Part shown: piece after piece, positions 12,591-29,325 of the stretch
Layout: each line of letters starts with the position of its first letter
How positions within the stretch are numbered: position 1 is the stretch's first letter
NCBI RefSeq assembly: GCF_020166415.1
Contig: NZ_JAIQXV010000003.1
Location: 186,001 to 250,000, forward strand
Reading direction: 5' to 3'
Length of the DNA: 64,000 nucleotides
From: Deinococcus multiflagellatus
GTDB taxonomy: Bacteria > Deinococcota > Deinococci > Deinococcales > Deinococcaceae
The notes under the pieces: generated by a model
Database searches by the model: none
What the model was told of the DNA's origin: nothing
What the model saw: the letters and a program-made list of their open reading frames with translations, nothing else
Made by a program: the position numbers and the translations under genes

Positions 12591-13077
12591 TGCGCCATTC
12601 ATGAGCCAGCTTGAAATGTTTCCGTCATATTGGCAGTGCTGCGCATCATCTGTTGCGAATTTTGAACTTGGTGCGGCAATAATTGTGCGTGAACTTGCAC
12701 ATCGCCTCAAAGTTAGCGACGCCTGGGCGGTTCTGTGCGCAAGTCTGTGTTGGGTTAGGGCCACATTGCGCCGTCCCTGCAAGGGCCAAAACAGAGCCCA
12801 ATGCGCCGGTTGTCTAAACGAGCAGGGCAAAGAATCGTCAATCCTGGTGGTTGGGCGACGTTTGGCGGCTTCGCATCCACAGCCGCGCAGAAGATTCTGG
12901 TGGCGCCCGGCGGGCAGGTGGCCGATCTAGGAGGAGGCGGTCTGGGTGGGGCAAGACCTGCGCTTGCGGGCTCTGGTGTGGGCCGGCTGTATGCAAGTCG
13001 GGGTCAGGACAGGGGTGCGGCGGGGGCCATTGCCCAAGGCCCCACCCACAGGACACTGAGCCCTTTTTCTGTCTTCA
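12591..13077. other. Gene-free stretch between livK and glnA
   Basis: About 490 bp with no convincing reading frame; the short open frames have no ribosome site and atypical codon use. The livK promoter bounds it on one side and a repeat-like segment carrying the glnA terminator on the other. Confidence 0.4.
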
Positions 13078-13196
13078 CAGCGGCGGTCAGTTCCTTAAGC
13101 ACCAGACAGGTGGCCCACTTCCGCCGTGTCTGTGGCAGGGACTTCCTCTGTTTGCCCCAGAGCCCTTGAGGGGCTTCGTGCTCGGGGCTCTGGGGC
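13078..13196 (-). repeat. Repeat-like segment containing the glnA terminator
   Basis: A perfect 12-bp inverted repeat (13154-13165 with 13185-13196) sits just past the glnA stop and probably terminates glnA. The larger segment starting CAGCGGCGG (13078) and ending in GCCCCAGAGCC resembles 48241-48346, with the shared ends 73-76 bp apart in both, which suggests a diverged non-coding repeat family. Confidence 0.45.
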
Positions 13197-13203
13197 TCCG
13201 CTG

Positions 13204-14559
<1,356 letters not shown>

Positions 14560-14747
14560 GACAGCGGTCCTCCGGAGGGCGCGGGAAATGCCGACATGCT
14601 ACGGCCTGGACAGAGCAGGGCCAACTGTTTTCCAAGCGTCGGGTCAAAGAGGGACACTTCGCCGGGTCTGACCCAACAAATTGCACAGTGTGGCCCGAGA
14701 ACCCGGACGACCCCGCCCCGTTCCCGCATCTTGTTCAGAAGTTTGCG

Positions 14748-14777
14748 TTGACCCTGCCCAGGGCCGCCTCCTATACT
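14748..14777 (+). promoter_or_regulatory. Promoter of the type III glutamine synthetase gene
   Basis: TTGACC (14748-14753) and TATACT (14772-14777) are spaced 18 bp within the 326-bp divergent region between the two glutamine synthetase genes, giving a leader of about 100 nt. A weaker divergent pair for glnA (TTGGCC/TAGCAT, 17 bp) is possible on the minus strand near 14596-14624. Confidence 0.6.
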
Positions 14778-14885
14778 CGCGCAGAAGGAAGCCCGGCAGG
14801 GGGACACAGGCACAGCGGCGTGCACTTTCACGGGATGCGTCCGGCACGCCCGCTCCGCGCCCCCCGCCCGCGCACAGGGAGCGAC

Positions 14886-17042
<2,157 letters not shown>

Positions 17043-17057
17043 GGGCGGCGGCAGCGG

Positions 17058-17090
17058 GCCCGGGAACTTCTGTTCCCGGGCTCGTTTTTT
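17058..17090 (+). terminator. glnN terminator
   Basis: A perfect 10-bp stem (17058-17067 with 17072-17081), TTCT loop, then TCG and six T residues. A classical intrinsic terminator, 15 bp after the glnN stop. Confidence 0.85.
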
Positions 17091-17230
17091 AGGGGGATAA
17101 GGAGGCGGGGAGCGGGAGGCAGTGCGCGGGAAGGGCAGAGCGGGGGAGGGGGCTTGATAGGGGATGGCGGCGGCATTAGATCCTTGCCCGCTCCCCGCTC
17201 CCCGCTCCCGAGCCGCAGTACACTGAATCC

Positions 17231-18043
<813 letters not shown>

Positions 18044-18188
18044 GCGAGGCATGCGGAGCGCTTGAGGGGCAGCCGCTCAACGGCGCCGGAGAAAACGAAG
18101 TAAGACGCCGGGAAAGGCAGTGGCGCGGGTGGCCTGGAGGGGCCACAAGTTGATCTTGCAGTGAAGCTGTTCCCGGCTGTGCGCCCCT

Positions 18189-19169
18189 TTACCCCAGCCG
18201 TTTTTCGCTGCTGTGGCCGGGGCGCACCTTCAGTTCGGGGCGAACATGGTGGGCCGCGTGGTTGGCCGCCACCGCCGCCTGCGCCAGCCCCACGGAAATC
18301 AGTTTGAAGTCGCCGCCAGACTGCGCCGCGTCCCCGGCCACGAACACGCCCGCCAGCGCGGTAGTCCCGCCCGGTCCATCGGGGACATACTCGCCCTGCC
18401 AGTCCAGCGGCCAGCCCAGGGTGGGGGAGAGGTCAGGCAGGTAGCCATTCAGAACCAGCACCGTGTCGGCGGGGACGGTCTGGCTCTCGCCATTCACCGT
18501 CAGGTGCGCGGCCCCGGGACTCAGGGCGTTCAGGGTGGCAGGGGCCAGAATCTGCACGCGGCCCCCGGCCTGCGCGGCCCCTAGGGCCTCCAGTTCGGCG
18601 GGTCGGCCCCGGAATCCGGCGCGGCGGTGGGTCAGGGTCACCAGGGCGCCGGCCTCGCTCAGCTCCAGTGCGGCGCGGGTGGCCTGCGGCACGCCGCCCA
18701 CCACCAGCACGCGGCGGCCCCGCAGGGTAGCCGGCTCGGGCAGGTCGGTGCGCACGTCGGGGTGCTCGCCGGGCACGCGGGCCTCGCGGGGCAGCAGCGC
18801 GCCCATGCCGGGGGCCAGAATCACCGCCTTGGCCGTGAAGGTGCCGGGGCCAGCCGGAGTCTGGGCCTGCACCCGCCAGCCCCCGTCCACGCGGCTGAGC
18901 CCGTGGGCCAGCGTGTGCAGGTGCCACGTCACGGGCAGCCCGTCCAGTTGCCGCACCAGCCCGGCCACCACCTCGGCGGCGGGGGTGGCCGGCAAGCCCG
19001 GCACGTCGTACACGCGCTTGTCGGGGTACAGGGCGCTCAGCTGACCGCCGGGTTCGCCCCGGGCGTCCAGCAGCCGCACCTGCAGCCCGCGCCACGCCGC
19101 GTAGAACGCCGCGTGCAGCCCGGCCGGGCCAGCCCCGATCACCACCACCTCTGCCTGCAGGTCCGTCAT
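18189..19169 (-). CDS. Ferredoxin/flavodoxin-NADP reductase, thioredoxin-reductase-like
   Basis: 326 residues from ATG 19167-19169. An FAD-binding Rossmann motif VVVIGAGPAGLHAAFYAAWR opens the protein, then GGQLSALYPDKRVYDVPGLP, which is characteristic of the YumC-type (TrxR-like) ferredoxin-NADP reductases; a second Rossmann motif VLVVGGVPQATRAAL binds NADP(H), and GVFVAGDAA is the FAD-closing motif. The CxxC redox pair of true thioredoxin reductase is absent, which supports the FNR assignment. A CATACT box lies 7 nt before the ATG and no Shine-Dalgarno is seen, so the mRNA is probably leaderless. A second, unrelated FNR-type gene lies immediately upstream. Confidence 0.85.
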   Translation of the reverse strand: MTDLQAEVVVIGAGPAGLHAAFYAAWRGLQVRLLDARGEPGGQLSALYPDKRVYDVPGLPATPAAEVVAGLVRQLDGLPVTWHLHTLAHGLSRVDGGWRVQAQTPAGPGTFTAKAVILAPGMGALLPREARVPGEHPDVRTDLPEPATLRGRRVLVVGGVPQATRAALELSEAGALVTLTHRRAGFRGRPAELEALGAAQAGGRVQILAPATLNALSPGAAHLTVNGESQTVPADTVLVLNGYLPDLSPTLGWPLDWQGEYVPDGPGGTTALAGVFVAGDAAQSGGDFKLISVGLAQAAVAANHAAHHVRPELKVRPGHSSEKRLG

Positions 19170-19247
19170 GGGCGCGAGTATGCCAGAGAGGCGGCACAGA
19201 AAACGTCCCCGGCGCACTGGGCCAGGGACGGGAAGGGGCGGGTGGGC

Positions 19248-20609
<1,362 letters not shown>

Positions 20610-20916
20610 CGGCTGAGTGTACGCACACCCGGGGCGCGCTGGGAATGCCAACTGTCCAGCGATGACGGTTTGGGGGAGGCAGTGCTCTAGGCAGAGGGGG
20701 GCGGTGGCCGGGGCCCACCCTGGCTATGGGCACAGGTTCCTTAAGAACTCTTCAGCACACTCTCTTCCCCGGTGAGAAAAAGTGTGCAAGATGAAGAACG
20801 TTCGGGGCCCGGCGTCTTCACCTGCGTCCCCATGAAAATCGGCCCGTCGCCTTGGCCCTGTGTGTCTGGCGCAGCCCTGGGAGGGGGTGCGGGGCAGGAA
20901 AAAAGGGGGGAACAAC

Positions 20917-21459
20917 ATGCGTAGCCGCCGCGTGCGGGCAGCCCAGGTGCTCCTGGGCGCCCTGATCGTGCTGAATGTGCAGCAGGCGTGGGCCCATAAC
21001 TGGTGGTTCTGGCACTGGGACCAGAGCACCCTGGGCGTGGGCATCTGGAATGACGAGGCCGAGGCCGAGGCGGTGCGCGCCGAGTGGGACAGTCGCACGG
21101 ACCTGAGCCTGCCCCGGCGCAGCAGCCACACCGACCTGAGCGTATTCGGCGGCAATTTTGGCGACACCGGCTGGTGGGGGCTGGCCAGCATCGAGGGCTG
21201 GGGCCTGGACTGGCCCTGGCACTGCCCCACCATCGTGGCCTGCCGGATCACCCACGGCCACGCCCGCTTCAACTCCTTCTACGGCGGCACCACCGGCACG
21301 GGTGCGGGCAGCGACAAGCGCGGGGTCTACTGCCAGGAGGTCGGCCACCTGTTTGGACTGGACCACAGCAACACCGGCGACTGCATGGGCAAGGGCTACT
21401 TCAACAACGTCAACCTCACCGGCCCGCACAACTGGTCGGATATCAACAGCCGGTACTGA
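20917..21459 (+). CDS. Secreted metzincin-like protein with QEVGH motif
   Basis: 180 residues; ATG 20917 with a purine-rich AAGGGGGG ribosome site. A signal peptide (about residues 1-27, ending QAWA) is followed by a His/Trp-rich stretch HNWWFWHW. Near residue 145 is CQEVGHLFGLDHSNTGDCMG. This matches the metzincin zinc site HExxHxxGxxH except that the first His is Gln; the catalytic Glu, second His, Gly and third His are kept and a Met (DCMG) follows as in the Met-turn. Two cysteines flank the site and may bridge. Related bacterial proteins with Gln at this position are known, but whether they bind zinc or cleave peptides is unclear. It is 13 bp upstream of a second exported gene. Confidence 0.75.
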   Translation: MRSRRVRAAQVLLGALIVLNVQQAWAHNWWFWHWDQSTLGVGIWNDEAEAEAVRAEWDSRTDLSLPRRSSHTDLSVFGGNFGDTGWWGLASIEGWGLDWPWHCPTIVACRITHGHARFNSFYGGTTGTGAGSDKRGVYCQEVGHLFGLDHSNTGDCMGKGYFNNVNLTGPHNWSDINSRY

Positions 21460-21472
21460 AAGGGGGCCTGCC

Positions 21473-22198
21473 ATGAAACTTCCTATCGTTCTGGCGCTTC
21501 TGGGTGGCCTGCTGGTGACGCAGTGGCTGGTGCCCGTGCGGCCCCGGGGCCTGCAGACGCCGCCCGGCATGCACGCCAGCTGGGTCAATTTCGCCCGTTC
21601 ACTGGACGAGGCGGTCAAGCTCTCGCAGGTCGTGGTGGTGGCGCGCGTGGTGGGCGTCAAGCGCGCCAGTGACCTGACCGTGAAGGCCGAGGGCGAGCCC
21701 GGCGGCGTGGACCGCGTGCCCGCCGAACGGGTGCTGCTGGACGTGCAGGCCCTGTACGGCACGGCCCCGGCGCAGCTCATCCTCTTTCACACCGGCACCA
21801 GCACCGGGCAGCTGACCGACCAGACCCCACCTGAAAAAGCCAGGGACCAGAAGCCTCTGGATCAGGCCGCGCCCACCCAGACCACCTCGCGCACCACCCT
21901 GCTGGACGATGACCCGGAATACAAGGAAGGGCAGCAGTACGTGCTCTTCCTGCGCCCAGGCCCCACCCTGGACGGCAGCAGGACCATGCGCGTCATTGCC
22001 CCCGAAGGCCGCTATGAACTGCAGGGCAGCCGCCTCGTGCCGGTCACCACGCGCGGCGCGGCCAAGGACATCGCCAGCCTCAGCCTGCCGCAGCTGGCCG
22101 AGCGCCTCAAGGCCATGTCCAGAACCCGCTTCCCCAATGTGGATATCCGCCCGCTGCCGAACTTCCCGCTGACCCCCACCCAGCCCACGCCTCCCTGA
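21473..22198 (+). CDS. Membrane-anchored protein of unknown function, partner of the metzincin-like gene
   Basis: 241 residues; ATG 21473 follows the previous stop by 13 bp with AAGGGGG as ribosome site, so they form an operon. An uncleaved or cleaved N-terminal hydrophobic helix (residues 3-22) exports the rest. The mature domain has a segment VKLSQVVVVARVVGVKRASD and later YKEGQQYVLFLRPGP, the pattern of beta-barrel proteins that sense or bind at the surface (as in many exported proteins following metalloproteases), interrupted by a polar Gln/Thr/Pro linker (about 125-150). The Pro/Thr-rich C-terminus looks unstructured. It could be an inhibitor, substrate or partner of the upstream protein; that is inference from pairing only. 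Confidence 0.65.
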   Translation: MKLPIVLALLGGLLVTQWLVPVRPRGLQTPPGMHASWVNFARSLDEAVKLSQVVVVARVVGVKRASDLTVKAEGEPGGVDRVPAERVLLDVQALYGTAPAQLILFHTGTSTGQLTDQTPPEKARDQKPLDQAAPTQTTSRTTLLDDDPEYKEGQQYVLFLRPGPTLDGSRTMRVIAPEGRYELQGSRLVPVTTRGAAKDIASLSLPQLAERLKAMSRTRFPNVDIRPLPNFPLTPTQPTPP

Positions 22199-22201
22199 GG
22201 G

Positions 22202-22323
22202 CGGGAACCACATAACCTGAAGGTGAACCCTTGAGGTCATGTGGGGTGAGCGCAGCCAGTGACCGAAACAGACAGCGGTGGGCGTGGCGTTGAGGGGGTG
22301 CGTTCCTGAACGCAACACCGCTG
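22202..22323 (+). repeat. Dispersed palindrome-headed repeat, copy 1
   Basis: It begins just after a stop codon with an imperfect hairpin (CCACATAACCT ... AGGTCATGTGG, 22207-22243) around GGTGAACCC, followed by GTGACCG..ACAGACAGCGGT, GTTGAGGGGG and ACCGCTG. The same blocks in the same order occur inverted at 29326-29478. It has no coding capacity and resembles the small non-coding repeats described in D. radiodurans. Confidence 0.75.
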
Positions 22324-22338
22324 GGACAGCACAACAAA

Positions 22339-22363
22339 GCCCCCCGGCATCTGCACGGGGGGC
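22339..22363 (-). terminator. Terminator of the Crp/Fnr regulator gene
   Basis: An 8-bp GC stem (22339-22346 with 22356-22363) and 9-nt loop, followed on the minus strand by TTTGTTGT, 17 bp after the stop. Confidence 0.75.
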
Positions 22364-22379
22364 GGGAAGGTTGATTGGC

Positions 22380-22985
22380 TCAGGCAGCGGCGATCTGCTG
22401 CAGGGCAGATTCGTTCTTCAGGGTGATCTTGCCGTAGCCGGCGCTGATCACGCCTTCGCGGCTCAGCTCGCCCACAACCTTGGTCACGGTCTCGCGCACG
22501 CTGCCGACCGCAGCGGCCAGTTCGTCGTGGGTGGCGTAGATCATGGTCTCGCCGCTGTCGAGCTGGGTGGCCAGCGCGGTGTCTTTCAGCTCCAGCAACT
22601 CGCCGGCGATGCGGGCGCGCAGGCGCTTGCCCACCAGACGGTAGATGCTCTCGTAGGCGCGCTCCAGGGTGCGCACGAGGTGGGTGGTCACCACGAGGTT
22701 GTCTTCGGCGCTCATCAGGGCGGGGTTGATCACGTCAATGGCGCTGTCGGTCACGGCTTCGGCAAAGTAGGCGCGGTTCACGCCGGCCAGGGCTTCTTCA
22801 CCGAAGTATTCGCCGGGCTTGACATAGCGCAGCGTCAGGCCGTTGCCGTCGTCGTCCATGGTGTGCACGCGCACCAGACCAGTCGAGACGCGGTAGAGCA
22901 TGTCGCTCTTGCCGGGGTAGAGGATGACGGCGCCGGGGCGGTAGGTCACGGTGTCAACGAAGGTGCGGGTATTCGCAGTAGTCAT
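22380..22985 (-). CDS. Crp/Fnr-family transcriptional regulator
   Basis: 201 residues. The N-terminal cyclic-nucleotide-binding beta-barrel has VKPGEYFGEEALAGVNR, the phosphate-binding-cassette position, without the classic cAMP-contact Arg-Ser pair of E. coli CRP. A long dimerisation helix (about 95-125) leads to the C-terminal winged helix with THDELAAAVGSVRETVTKVV as recognition helix, typical of Crp/Fnr proteins. No N-terminal cysteine cluster is present, so it is not an oxygen-sensing Fnr. Size and position upstream of gyrA recall the DdrI-type regulator of Deinococcus, but this is only an impression. AGGAGG precedes the ATG. Confidence 0.88.
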   Translation of the reverse strand: MTTANTRTFVDTVTYRPGAVILYPGKSDMLYRVSTGLVRVHTMDDDGNGLTLRYVKPGEYFGEEALAGVNRAYFAEAVTDSAIDVINPALMSAEDNLVVTTHLVRTLERAYESIYRLVGKRLRARIAGELLELKDTALATQLDSGETMIYATHDELAAAVGSVRETVTKVVGELSREGVISAGYGKITLKNESALQQIAAA

Positions 22986-23049
22986 TGTGTCGCCTCCTGA
23001 GGCGGAAGTGGTGGGAACTGTGGGCCGGGACCATTCCCGACGTGCTCAC

Positions 23050-23078
23050 AGTGTAACCCAAAATCACTTTTTTGTAAA
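23050..23078 (-). promoter_or_regulatory. Promoter of the Crp/Fnr regulator gene
   Basis: On the minus strand TTTACA (23073-23078) and TACACT (23050-23055) are 17 bp apart, in an unusually AT-rich stretch, giving a leader of about 60 nt. Confidence 0.7.
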
Positions 23079-23212
23079 CAGTTTTGTTTCTTTAATCCGT
23101 ATTGAGCTTACAGACTGGCCGCCAGGTCATGTGGCAGCCGAGGCGCGCTGGGTGGGCGTTTCCAGGTGTGCGCTGCTCCCCCTGTCTCTCATCGCTGGCC
23201 CATGAAGGGGCG

Positions 23213-23239
23213 AAAAAAACCGGGGCGCAGCGGCCCCGG
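23213..23239 (-). terminator. gyrA terminator
   Basis: A perfect 7-bp stem (23220-23226 with 23233-23239) and 6-nt loop; on the minus strand it is followed by seven T residues (23213-23219). It lies 19 bp past the gyrA stop. Confidence 0.85.
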
Positions 23240-23258
23240 CTTCCCGTCACGGTGACGC

Positions 23259-25694
<2,436 letters not shown>

Positions 25695-25793
25695 GTGGCT
25701 CCAGTCAGGGGGCTGCGCGGCGCAGAGGGGGCCGCCGCAGTCCAGAATGTCGAGGCCCGGCCTTTCCGGGAATGGAGAGATTCTATCACGAAA

Positions 25794-25810
25794 TTCTGTT
25801 TAAGGCGTAA
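25794..25810 (-). promoter_or_regulatory. Candidate RDRM (DdrO operator) upstream of gyrA
   Basis: TTCTGTTTAAGGCGTAA resembles the 17-bp radiation/desiccation response motif TTATGTTATTTACATAA: outer arms TTCTGT and GCGTAA match 5/6 and 4/6, total 10/17. It lies about 100 bp before the gyrA start, downstream of a TACAAT -10 box (25836-25841, minus strand) and inside a longer TTCTAT...ATAGAA palindrome. DdrO control of gyrA is established in Deinococcus; the exact site here is inference. Confidence 0.5.
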
Positions 25811-26221
25811 TAGAACCCGCTCCCTCAGTGTGCCTATTGTACCCCAAAAGCTGCGCCGAGGCCGCGGTTTCGGCCACCCCGGTGGGGGCGCCTGCGGGGA
25901 CAGAATGGCGCTTCATGCCCTCTGTCAATGCCCTGGGGCCCGGGCGCTGACTGCGGCCTGCCATGGCGCCTGCGCAGTGGCACCCCCAGCCGACTGAATG
26001 CACAGGGAAGAAGGGAGACTCCGCATTCTGGAGCGGTGTTCTCTCAGGACCGGAAGGTCCCGGCGCCGTGGGCCCGCCTGTCACCCTTCTGGTCCAGCCA
26101 GCCCGGGGACGCCTGCCGCCGCTGCTGGGCCTGTCCTTCCCGGTGCCCCCAATTGCCCCCACCGCGCCCCGTCCCGGTCTTTCGTCCCTGCGCCGCCACT
26201 GGCCCTTATGATGTTCTCAGC

Positions 26222-26572
26222 ATGCTCGATCACCTCTCCCAACTTGTTAAAGACGTGGACGGCGCGTGGGCGGCGGCCATCGCCGGGCTGGACGGCCTGC
26301 TGATTGAAGGCCACAGCACCACCGACACCGATCTGAGCCTTCTGGTGGCCGAGCACGCGGGCCTGTTCCGGGTGGCCAGGTCCGCCTACGACATGACGCT
26401 GGGCGGCGGCCAGACGCGCGAACTGTACGTGCGCGGCGAGCGGCTGGCGGTGTACCTGCACCCGGTCAAGACCGATTACTTTCTGCTGCTGGCCATTGAC
26501 GGCCGCAGCAACCTGGGCCAGGCCCGGCTGTATGGCCGCGACGCCGCCCGCAAACTGGAGGCCACGCTGTGA
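26222..26572 (+). CDS. Roadblock/LC7-domain protein 1
   Basis: 116 residues filled by one Roadblock/LC7 fold: an N-terminal helix (LSQLVKDVDGAWAAAIAGLD), the strand pair DGLLIEGHS, a central helix and a last strand KTDYFLLLAID. Prokaryotic members such as MglB act on small Ras-like GTPases or form scaffolds. It is first of three consecutive Roadblock genes and its stop overlaps the next start (GTGA). TATGAT (26207-26212) lies 9 nt before the ATG, and no Shine-Dalgarno is seen, so the message is nearly leaderless. No GTPase gene adjoins. Confidence 0.8.
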   Translation: MLDHLSQLVKDVDGAWAAAIAGLDGLLIEGHSTTDTDLSLLVAEHAGLFRVARSAYDMTLGGGQTRELYVRGERLAVYLHPVKTDYFLLLAIDGRSNLGQARLYGRDAARKLEATL

Positions 26573-26910
26573 TTCTTGATCCTCTGCGCACCCTGCCCGG
26601 CGTGGTGGCCGCCGCGCTGGTGGGCCCCGACGGCCTGACCATTGAAGGCCACGGCGACGGCGGCGACGCCCTGGCGGCCGAACTCAGCGCCCTGCGGGTG
26701 GGCATGGACCGCACCTGCCGCCGCCTGGGGGCGGGCGAGGTCACCCGCATCGCCTTTACCAGCGAGCGCATTGAGGTGGTGGCCGTGACCATCGCCGACT
26801 TTATTCTGGGCGCGGCCATGGCGCGCGGCACCGACACCCGCACCGCCCAGCAGACGCTGGCGCGCATTGTGCTGGACCTGCCCAACCTGCCCCGCACGGA
26901 GGGCGCGTGA
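26569..26910 (+). CDS. Roadblock/LC7-like protein 2
   Basis: 113 residues. It begins with GTG overlapping the previous gene by 4 bp. The pattern LRTLPGVVAAALVGPDGLTIEGHG is the Roadblock helix-strand-strand opening; the central helix LAAELSALRVGMDRTCRRLG and strand RIEVVAVTIADFIL follow. Sequence similarity to the neighbours is low except at the DGL.IEGH motif, which the first protein shares, suggesting ancient tandem duplication followed by divergence. It probably forms homo- or heterodimers with the flanking products. Confidence 0.75.
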   Translation: MILDPLRTLPGVVAAALVGPDGLTIEGHGDGGDALAAELSALRVGMDRTCRRLGAGEVTRIAFTSERIEVVAVTIADFILGAAMARGTDTRTAQQTLARIVLDLPNLPRTEGA

Positions 26911-27227
26911 TCGCAGAGCTGCTGTCGGTGCGGGGCGTGCGCCACGCCGCGCTGGTCTCGGCTGACGGTCAGGTGGTGGCCAAGGCCGGCTTAAGCGACG
27001 AGCAGACGGCCGCCGAACTGACCCTGGTGGCCGCCGGGCGTGCGGTGATCGGCAGCCTGCAGACCAACCTGAAGAGTGCCGGCTGGCAGGAACTGCTGCT
27101 GGACGTGGACGGCGGCCCCGTGCTGCTGACCCCCCACGGTGACCAGATTCTGCTGACCGCCTTTGATGAAGTGGGGAGCCTGGGTCGCGTGCGCTTTGCC
27201 GTGCGCCGCCTGCTGGGCAACGCCTGA
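26907..27227 (+). CDS. Roadblock/LC7-like protein 3
   Basis: 106 residues; GTG start overlaps the preceding stop by 4 bp. The fold signature is again visible: LLSVRGVRHAALVSADGQVV, central helix from SDEQTAAELTLVAAG, strands GWQELLLDVDGGPVLLTPHG and QILLTAFD, and a C-terminal helix RVRFAVRRLLGN. It is closest in layout to MglB-type proteins. Three stop-start overlaps indicate production in fixed ratio, so a heteromeric complex is plausible. Confidence 0.78.
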   Translation: MIAELLSVRGVRHAALVSADGQVVAKAGLSDEQTAAELTLVAAGRAVIGSLQTNLKSAGWQELLLDVDGGPVLLTPHGDQILLTAFDEVGSLGRVRFAVRRLLGNA

Positions 27228-27316
27228 GCAGCGCGTCCACTTCCCTTGAACCGGCCCAGGCCCTTTGGCGTGGGCCGCGTTCATTTGCCCCGGCGGCCAG
27301 ACGCTAGCGTGGGGAC

Positions 27317-28300
<984 letters not shown>

Positions 28301-28321
<21 letters not shown>

Positions 28322-28562
28322 GGACAACTCAAGAAAGGCGAAGGGCCGCCCCTGAGCCTGAGGCCCCAAGAGCAGGTGGGCCTATGAGGACAAATCAAGA
28401 AGGGCGAAGGGCCGCCCCTGAGCCTGAGGCCCCAAGAGCAGGTGAGCCTATGAGGACAACTCAAGAAAGGCGAAGGGCCGCCCCTGAGCCTGAGGCCCCA
28501 AGAGCAGGTGAGCCTATGAGGACAACTCAAGAAGGGCGACGGGCCGTCCCTGAGCCTGGGGT
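28301..28562 (+). repeat. 66-bp tandem repeat, four units, overlapping the end of hemB
   Basis: Units begin at 28301, 28367, 28433 and 28499, each with CAAGAGCAGGTG(G/A)GCCTATGAGG, and differ at only a few positions; the fourth has the most changes and runs out near 28562. The unit length is a multiple of three (22 codons). Each unit copies the last 18 coding bases and stop of hemB plus 45 bp downstream, so the array appears to have grown by duplication from the hemB end. Confidence 0.95.
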
Positions 28563-28611
28563 CCCTTCTCTGGCATCTATGGCGCTGCCCCAGCGCTGGG
28601 TGCGCGCATGA
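28318..28611 (+). CDS. Possible repeat-protein ORF spanning the tandem array
   Basis: This 97-codon frame starts with an ATG that overlaps the hemB stop (ATGA) and ends with a TGA that overlaps the ATG of the phosphatase gene (ATGA). It encodes a 22-residue repeat, MRTTQERRRAAPEPEAPRAG and variants, Arg/Pro/Glu-rich and probably disordered. Against a real gene: it uses AGG, AGA, CGA, ACA and GGG codons that neighbouring genes avoid, and no domain is recognised. In favour: perfect stop-start coupling on both sides and conservation of the frame in all four units. Treated as uncertain. Confidence 0.35.
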
Positions 28612-29147
28612 CCAGTGCCCAGAACCCCATTCGCGTGGACTGGGTGCCCACCAGCCTGTGGCCCGGCCAGCTGGGCCTGACCTTCGCCCCGGGGAAGAAG
28701 GGCGGCAGTGTGTACCAGCCCGGCGTGGTCCATGACCGCGAGCTGGCGGCCGATATGCAAACGCTGGCCCGTGAAGGCACCCAGGTGATCGCCCCGCTGC
28801 TGGAAGACTTCGAATTCGACCTGCTGGGCCTGGAGGGCTACCACGACGCTGCCGGGACCCACGCGCTGGCGGTGGCGCCGTATCCCATCCCCGACCGGGG
28901 CGTGCCCCGCGACACGGCCGCCTTCGCCGCCTACCTTGACGAGCTGATGACGCACCTGCTGGATGGGCGCCGGGTCGTGGTGCACTGCCGGGGCGGCCTG
29001 GGCCGGGCGGGCCTGACCGCCGCCTGTCTGCTGGTGCAGGCCGGGCTGGGTCCCCAGGCCGCCATAGCGCTGGTGCGCGCTGCCCGCAGCCCCCACGCCA
29101 TAGAAACAGCGGAGCAGGAAGCGTTTATCCACGACTTCGCTGGCTAG
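28608..29147 (+). CDS. Dual-specificity/tyrosine-phosphatase-like protein
   Basis: 179 residues. The phosphatase P-loop VVVHCRGGLGRAG (C-x5-R) is complete near residue 125, preceded by the general-acid loop region PIPDRGVP and followed by the helical ETAEQEAFIHDF end. It resembles CDKN3-like and bacterial protein-tyrosine phosphatases. Its start ATG is taken from the overlap with the preceding frame (ATGA); no good ribosome site is visible. Substrates are unknown; phosphotyrosine or phosphothreonine is inferred from the family. Confidence 0.85.
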   Translation: MTSAQNPIRVDWVPTSLWPGQLGLTFAPGKKGGSVYQPGVVHDRELAADMQTLAREGTQVIAPLLEDFEFDLLGLEGYHDAAGTHALAVAPYPIPDRGVPRDTAAFAAYLDELMTHLLDGRRVVVHCRGGLGRAGLTAACLLVQAGLGPQAAIALVRAARSPHAIETAEQEAFIHDFAG

Positions 29148-29325
29148 GCTGAGGCTCCTACGAAGTTCGTGTGTCTGCGCAACAGCCCGGAACCAACGGC
29201 ATGTTCTTCTCCTGGGGCGCTCTCAGGTCGGACGTCTGGACATCCGTCGTTGCTCCTCCTCGGCTGTACAGCGCCACGATTCCCTTTGGTCGAAGACATG
29301 ACGGACGACGTGCCGGAATGTTTCA

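Noticed and set aside
12541..12930. A 129-codon + strand frame in the livK-glnA interval
   Set aside because: It overlaps the livK promoter, has mixed codon use and no ribosome site or recognisable domain.
17091..17210. A possible second terminator or repeat in the purine/pyrimidine-rich stretch before the AAC(3)-like gene
   Set aside because: Inverted GCGGGGAGCGGGAG/CTCCCCGC tracts are low-complexity and their match is explained by composition; the glnN terminator at 17058-17090 is sufficient.
23056..23084. An RDRM in the promoter of the Crp/Fnr regulator
   Set aside because: Only one half (TTTACAAAA) matches the radiation response motif; the other arm does not, and it is explained by the -35 box and AT-rich DNA.
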